Assembly: GCF_002794355.1 (NCBI RefSeq) | Contig: NZ_PGOI01000009.1 | Location: 62,001 to 126,000, forward strand | Source of the DNA: Pseudorhodobacter sp. MZDSW-24AT | GTDB taxonomy: Bacteria; Pseudomonadota; Alphaproteobacteria; Rhodobacterales; Rhodobacteraceae | Length of the DNA stretch: 64,000 bases | Direction of reading: 5' to 3' | In this document: positions 60,865-64,000 of the stretch, one piece after another | Position numbering within the stretch: position 1 is the first letter of the stretch | Layout: each line of letters opens with the position of its first letter | The notes under the pieces: model-generated | Database searches by the model: none | What the model was told of the DNA's origin: nothing | What the model saw: only the letters and a program-made list of their open reading frames with translations | Made by a program: the position numbers and the translations under genes

Positions 60865-61959
60865 GTGACCCTCTCTTCCAACAGGCTTGCCGCGCTGCGT
60901 GACATCATGCAGCAGACCGGCACCACGCTGACCGCGCTTGCGCCCGGTGCGCATATGCATTGGGTGCTGGGCTATCACCCGCATCCTGACGAAAGGGCGA
61001 CGTATTTGCTGGTGGGCCCCGAAGCGGCTGTGATGGTCGTGCCTTCGGTCAATGCGCAAGACATCGGGGCGCGTGTTGGTCTGCCCTTGCATGTCTGGAC
61101 GGATGAAGACGGACCGGCAGCGGCGCTGGCCAGCGGTGTGGCGGCGGTGCTGCCCGGCGGGGCGATCAAGGTGTCGCTGGACGAGACGATGCGGGCGGAT
61201 GCGGCGTTGCTGCTTCTGGACCATCTGGGCAATGTGGGCCGCAGCTACGCCACCGAGACGGTGGGCGCCTTGCGGATGCGCAAGGACGCGACGGAGTTCA
61301 AGGCCCTGAAGGCGGCGGCTTTGGCGGCCGATGAGGCGATGAAAGCCGGTTTCGTCGCCTTGCGTCCGGGGCTGACCGAGCGTCAGGTGGCGGAAGCCAT
61401 CCGGGGCGGGTTTGCTGCGCAAAACACGCCTTCGGCCTTTTGCCTTGTTGCCAGTGGCCCGAATGGTGCCTTTCCGCACCATTCCACCGGCGACCGCGTC
61501 CTTCAGGCAGGTGATGCCGTGGTCATCGACATTGGCGGCACCACCGGCGGATTTCCGAGCGACATGACGCGCATGGCCATCGTGGGACATGCGCCGGAGG
61601 GCTATGCCGAGGTGCATGCCGTCGTCGAGCGCGCGGTGCAGGCCGCGATGGCGGCGGCGCGGCCCGGTGTGGTGGCAAAGGCGGTGGACAAGGCCGCGCG
61701 CGACGTGATTGCCGACGCAGGCTATGGAGAATATTTCGTGCACCGGACCGGGCATGGGCTGGGGCTGGAAGTTCATGAGCCGCCCTATCTGACCGCGACG
61801 TCGGAGGCGATCCTTGAAGAAGGGATGGTGTTTTCGATCGAGCCGGGGATCTATATTCCGGGGCGCTTTGGCATCAGGCTGGAAGAGATCGTCATACTGC
61901 GCGCCGATGGACCAGAGATCTTTTCTTCGCTGCCTCGGGCGGCCTTTGTTTCGACGTGA
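60865..61959 (+). CDS. M24-family Xaa-Pro peptidase
   Basis: 364 residues. A complete metal site is seen: Asp pair in VIDIGGTTGGFPSDMTR, His in HRTGHGLGLEVHE, Glu in SIEPGIY and RLEEIVIL. This sets it apart from the ligand-poor M24 protein at 30280. It cleaves N-terminal Xaa-Pro-type bonds. The start is GTG at 60865 after AGGA; the ATG two bases upstream is out of frame. It lies 16 bases after the AbgB-like gene. Confidence 0.9.
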   Translation: MTLSSNRLAALRDIMQQTGTTLTALAPGAHMHWVLGYHPHPDERATYLLVGPEAAVMVVPSVNAQDIGARVGLPLHVWTDEDGPAAALASGVAAVLPGGAIKVSLDETMRADAALLLLDHLGNVGRSYATETVGALRMRKDATEFKALKAAALAADEAMKAGFVALRPGLTERQVAEAIRGGFAAQNTPSAFCLVASGPNGAFPHHSTGDRVLQAGDAVVIDIGGTTGGFPSDMTRMAIVGHAPEGYAEVHAVVERAVQAAMAAARPGVVAKAVDKAARDVIADAGYGEYFVHRTGHGLGLEVHEPPYLTATSEAILEEGMVFSIEPGIYIPGRFGIRLEEIVILRADGPEIFSSLPRAAFVST

Positions 61960-62051
61960 CGGAAGGGTTGCGGGCCGTCACAAATGCCTAAAAAATAGTG
62001 CTTGCTTTGCGCCAAAAAACCAAGACTTAATCCGCACATAAGTTCGCTAAT

Positions 62052-62078
62052 CGCACGCTCTGTGCGGGCGTTGTCGAC
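62052..62078 (+). promoter_or_regulatory. leader hairpin and TTGTCGAC half-site before SBP 3
   Basis: CGCAC (62052-62056) pairs with GTGCG (62062-62066). TTGTCGAC (62071-62078) follows, eight bases of the island operator but without the matching second half. It may be a weak version of that operator or coincidence. Confidence 0.25.
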
Positions 62079-62098
62079 CCAACTGGAGAGGAAATGCA

Positions 62099-63676
62099 AT
62101 GAAAAGAAACCTGTTTCTGTCAACCGCGCTTGCGGTTTTGTCTATGGGGGCGGCTGCGCATGCTGAAACGCTTCGTTGGGCTTTGGCCGGCGATGCTCTG
62201 ACCCTTGATCCGCACGCCCAGAACGAAGGCGTGACGATCATGCTGCAATCGCAGATGATGGAACCTCTGGTTTCGCGCGCGCCGACGGGCGAGCTTGAGC
62301 CGACGCTGGCGACGGAATGGGCCGTCAAGGCCGACGATCCGACCGTTTGGGTCTTCAAGCTGCGCGAAGGTGTGACCTTCCACGATGGCGCGACCTTCGA
62401 CAGCGAAGACGTCGTGTTCTCGATGGACCGCGCGCGCTCGGAAGCGAGCCAGATGAAGGGCATCATCACGTCGATCGCTGAAGTGCGCGCCACCGGGCCT
62501 TATGAGGTTGAGATCGTGACCAACGGTCCGAACCCGATCCTGCCCGCCGCACTGACCAGCATCATGATGCTGGACAAAGGCTGGACTGAAGCCAACAACG
62601 CCGTGACCGTGCAAAACGTGGCGGCGGGCGAGGTGACCTTTTCGTCGACCAATGTGAACGGGACCGGACCTTACACGCTGGTGTCGCGTGAAGCAGACTC
62701 CCGCACGGTGATGCGTGCGTTTGACAACTATTGGGGCAAGGACACCTTCCCGCTGGCCTATAGCGAGATCATCTTCACCCCGATTCAGAACGCATCCACC
62801 CGTGTGGCCGCGCTGCTGTCGGGCGAGCTTGATTTCATTCAGGACGTTCCGGTGCAAGACATCGACCGCGTGAAGGGCACGGCCGGGCTGAAAGTGGAAA
62901 GCTCGTCCGAGAACCGCTCGGTCTTCTTTGGCCTGAACGTCAGCGATACGCTGGTGGCAGGCAACATCGATGGCAAGAACCCGCTGGCCGATCTGAAGGT
63001 GCGTCAGGCGATCAACATGACGATCAACCGCGATGCGATCCGCGATGTCGTGATGCGGGGGCAGTCGGTTCCGGCAGGCATCATCATGCCGCCCTTTGTG
63101 AACGGCTGGACGGAAGAGCTGAACGCTTACCCGGCACCGGACAATGACGCCGCAAAAGCGTTGCTGGCCGAAGCGGGCTATCCGAACGGCTTCCCGATCA
63201 CAGTGGATTGCCCGAATGACCGCTACATCAACGATGAGGCGATCTGTCAGGCGGCCGTGGGGATGCTGGGCCAGATCGGCATTCAGGCCCGTCTGAACGC
63301 CACGTCCAAGGCGCTGTTCTTCCCGCAGGTCAACGCGATGGAGACCGACTTCTATATGCTGGGTTGGGGTGTGCCGAGCTATGACTCGGAATACATCTTC
63401 AACTTCCTGTATCACACCCGTGACGAGTCCTTTGGCAGCTGGAACAGCACCCGCTATTCCAACCCGGAACTGGATGCCCAGATCAAGGCTATCGCGGCTG
63501 AAGTCGATCTGGCCAAGCGCGACGCGATGATCGCCGAAATGTGGGCGACCGCGAAAAATGATCTGGCCTACATCCCCGTGCATCACCAGATGTTGAATTG
63601 GGCGATGAAAGACGGCTTGACGGTGACGGTGGACCCGGACAATCAGGCGCGCGTGAAATACTTCGCGCTGAACTGA
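62099..63676 (+). CDS. ABC transporter substrate-binding protein, dipeptide/oligopeptide family (SBP 3)
   Basis: 525 residues; signal peptide MKRNLFLSTALAVLSMGAAAHA, cleaved before ETLRW. SBP_bac_5 blocks: GDALTLDPHAQNEG, FKLREGVTFHDGATFDSEDV, NGTGPYTLVS, RQAINMTINRDAIRD. It belongs to a different branch from SBP 1 and SBP 2, nearer to glutathione/dipeptide-type binders. GGAGAGGAAA precedes the start. The permease gene follows after a strong terminator. Confidence 0.94.
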   Translation: MKRNLFLSTALAVLSMGAAAHAETLRWALAGDALTLDPHAQNEGVTIMLQSQMMEPLVSRAPTGELEPTLATEWAVKADDPTVWVFKLREGVTFHDGATFDSEDVVFSMDRARSEASQMKGIITSIAEVRATGPYEVEIVTNGPNPILPAALTSIMMLDKGWTEANNAVTVQNVAAGEVTFSSTNVNGTGPYTLVSREADSRTVMRAFDNYWGKDTFPLAYSEIIFTPIQNASTRVAALLSGELDFIQDVPVQDIDRVKGTAGLKVESSSENRSVFFGLNVSDTLVAGNIDGKNPLADLKVRQAINMTINRDAIRDVVMRGQSVPAGIIMPPFVNGWTEELNAYPAPDNDAAKALLAEAGYPNGFPITVDCPNDRYINDEAICQAAVGMLGQIGIQARLNATSKALFFPQVNAMETDFYMLGWGVPSYDSEYIFNFLYHTRDESFGSWNSTRYSNPELDAQIKAIAAEVDLAKRDAMIAEMWATAKNDLAYIPVHHQMLNWAMKDGLTVTVDPDNQARVKYFALN

Positions 63677-63699
63677 ACCTGATGTGATCGAAAAGACTC

Positions 63700-63727
63700 C
63701 GGCGGCTTTCGGGCCGCCGGGTTTTTT
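63700..63727 (+). terminator. intrinsic terminator/attenuator after SBP 3
   Basis: CCGGCGGC pairs with GCCGCCGG around a short TTTCGG loop and is followed by a six-T run. As between phnD and phnE, it lies between binding protein and permease, so partial readthrough is likely. Confidence 0.85.
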
Positions 63728-63752
63728 GTCCCTTTGTGCCGAGAACACCTTC

Positions 63753-64000
63753 ATGCTCGCTTTCCTCATTCGCCGTCTGATCCAGTCGGTCGTTGTCCTG
63801 CTGGTGGTGGGCGCCGTGTCCTTTGGCATGTTCCGCTTCATCGGGGATCCGGTGAACAACATGCTGGGTCAGGAGCGCACGCAAGCCGACATTGCCGAGT
63901 TGCGGGACCGCCTTGGCTTGGACCGGTCGGTTTTGGTGCAATATGCGGTTTTCCTGCGCAACGCGGCGCAGGGCGATTTTGGCGTGAGCTATCGTCAAGG
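63753..64000 (+). CDS. ABC transporter permease (DppB type), N-terminal part, runs off the window
   Basis: 82 residues are visible. MLAFLIRRLIQSVVVLLVVGAVSFGMFRFIGDP is the standard first helix and GDP motif of DppB/GsiC permeases, then LRDRLGLDRSVLVQYAVFLRNAAQGDFGVSYRQ. It belongs with SBP 3. The rest of the gene and its DppC, D and F partners must lie to the right. Confidence 0.88.
   Translation, partial: MLAFLIRRLIQSVVVLLVVGAVSFGMFRFIGDPVNNMLGQERTQADIAELRDRLGLDRSVLVQYAVFLRNAAQGDFGVSYRQ

Overview
The window is a dense, high-GC stretch of bacterial chromosome or large replicon. It looks like an alphaproteobacterium, most probably a Rhodobacterales member. That rests on base composition, gene style (long ATGA/TGATG-coupled operons) and gene content (complete phn/C-P lyase set, H-NOX with histidine kinase, YkoFEDC-type ECF transporter, several Dpp/Opp importers). 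The genus is inference. I see no tRNA, rRNA, CRISPR, insertion sequence or phage gene, and no gene-free stretch above about 300 bases.

Layout. (1) 1-3482, plus strand: the C-terminal part of a type-B carboxylesterase coupled to malonyl-CoA decarboxylase (matA) and malonyl-CoA synthetase (matB), a malonate-use operon. (2) 3517-5466, minus: an H-NOX haem sensor followed by a cytoplasmic hybrid histidine kinase. (3) 5647-19222: phosphonate use. phnGHIJKLN (minus), phnM, a 2H-phosphoesterase (DUF1045), phnF with a second divergent phnM paralogue (plus), and phnCDEE with a hexapeptide acyltransferase (minus). Hairpins and an inverted repeat mark the borders. (4) 19337-22963, minus: a TPP riboswitch followed by ykoF-ykoE-ykoD-ykoC, a thiamine or thiamine-precursor ECF importer. 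(5) 23091-61959: a large catabolic island, see below. (6) 62099-end, plus: a further dipeptide/oligopeptide-type importer that runs off the window.

The island is the least ordinary part. From a divergent promoter near 34.3 kb, ten tightly coupled genes run left: two DUF4438 paralogues, an Ldh/AllD-family dehydrogenase, a creatinase-like M24 protein, an amidohydrolase, an aminotransferase, an unrecognised (beta/alpha)-type protein, an allantoinase/dihydroorotase-like enzyme and two Opp/Dpp ATPases. About eighteen genes run right: an M32 carboxypeptidase, a second aminotransferase, a VOC protein, an AstE/AspA-like deacylase, a PuuE-like allantoinase, AllA-like ureidoglycolate lyase, a DapA-family aldolase, a GntR/FCD regulator, an epimerase, a Gfo/Idh oxidoreductase, a binding protein with two permeases, another Gfo/Idh, an SDR, an M20 peptidase, a heterodimeric ABC exporter and RidA. 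The importer is split between the arms: binding protein and permeases on the right, ATPases on the left. A second binding protein, an M14 carboxypeptidase, a third Gfo/Idh, an AbgB-like M20 and an M24 peptidase follow.

Three copies of a palindrome with core TGTCGACA lie in the promoters at about 34.35, 54.66 and 59.22 kb. Each falls in or over a sigma70-like spacer or -10. I infer that they are operators of the GntR/FCD regulator encoded inside the island, which would tie the whole 23-59 kb region into one regulon. The substrate is not known. The gene set suggests uptake and hydrolysis of a modified peptide, amide, ureide or lactam, followed by transamination and aldol or lyase steps.
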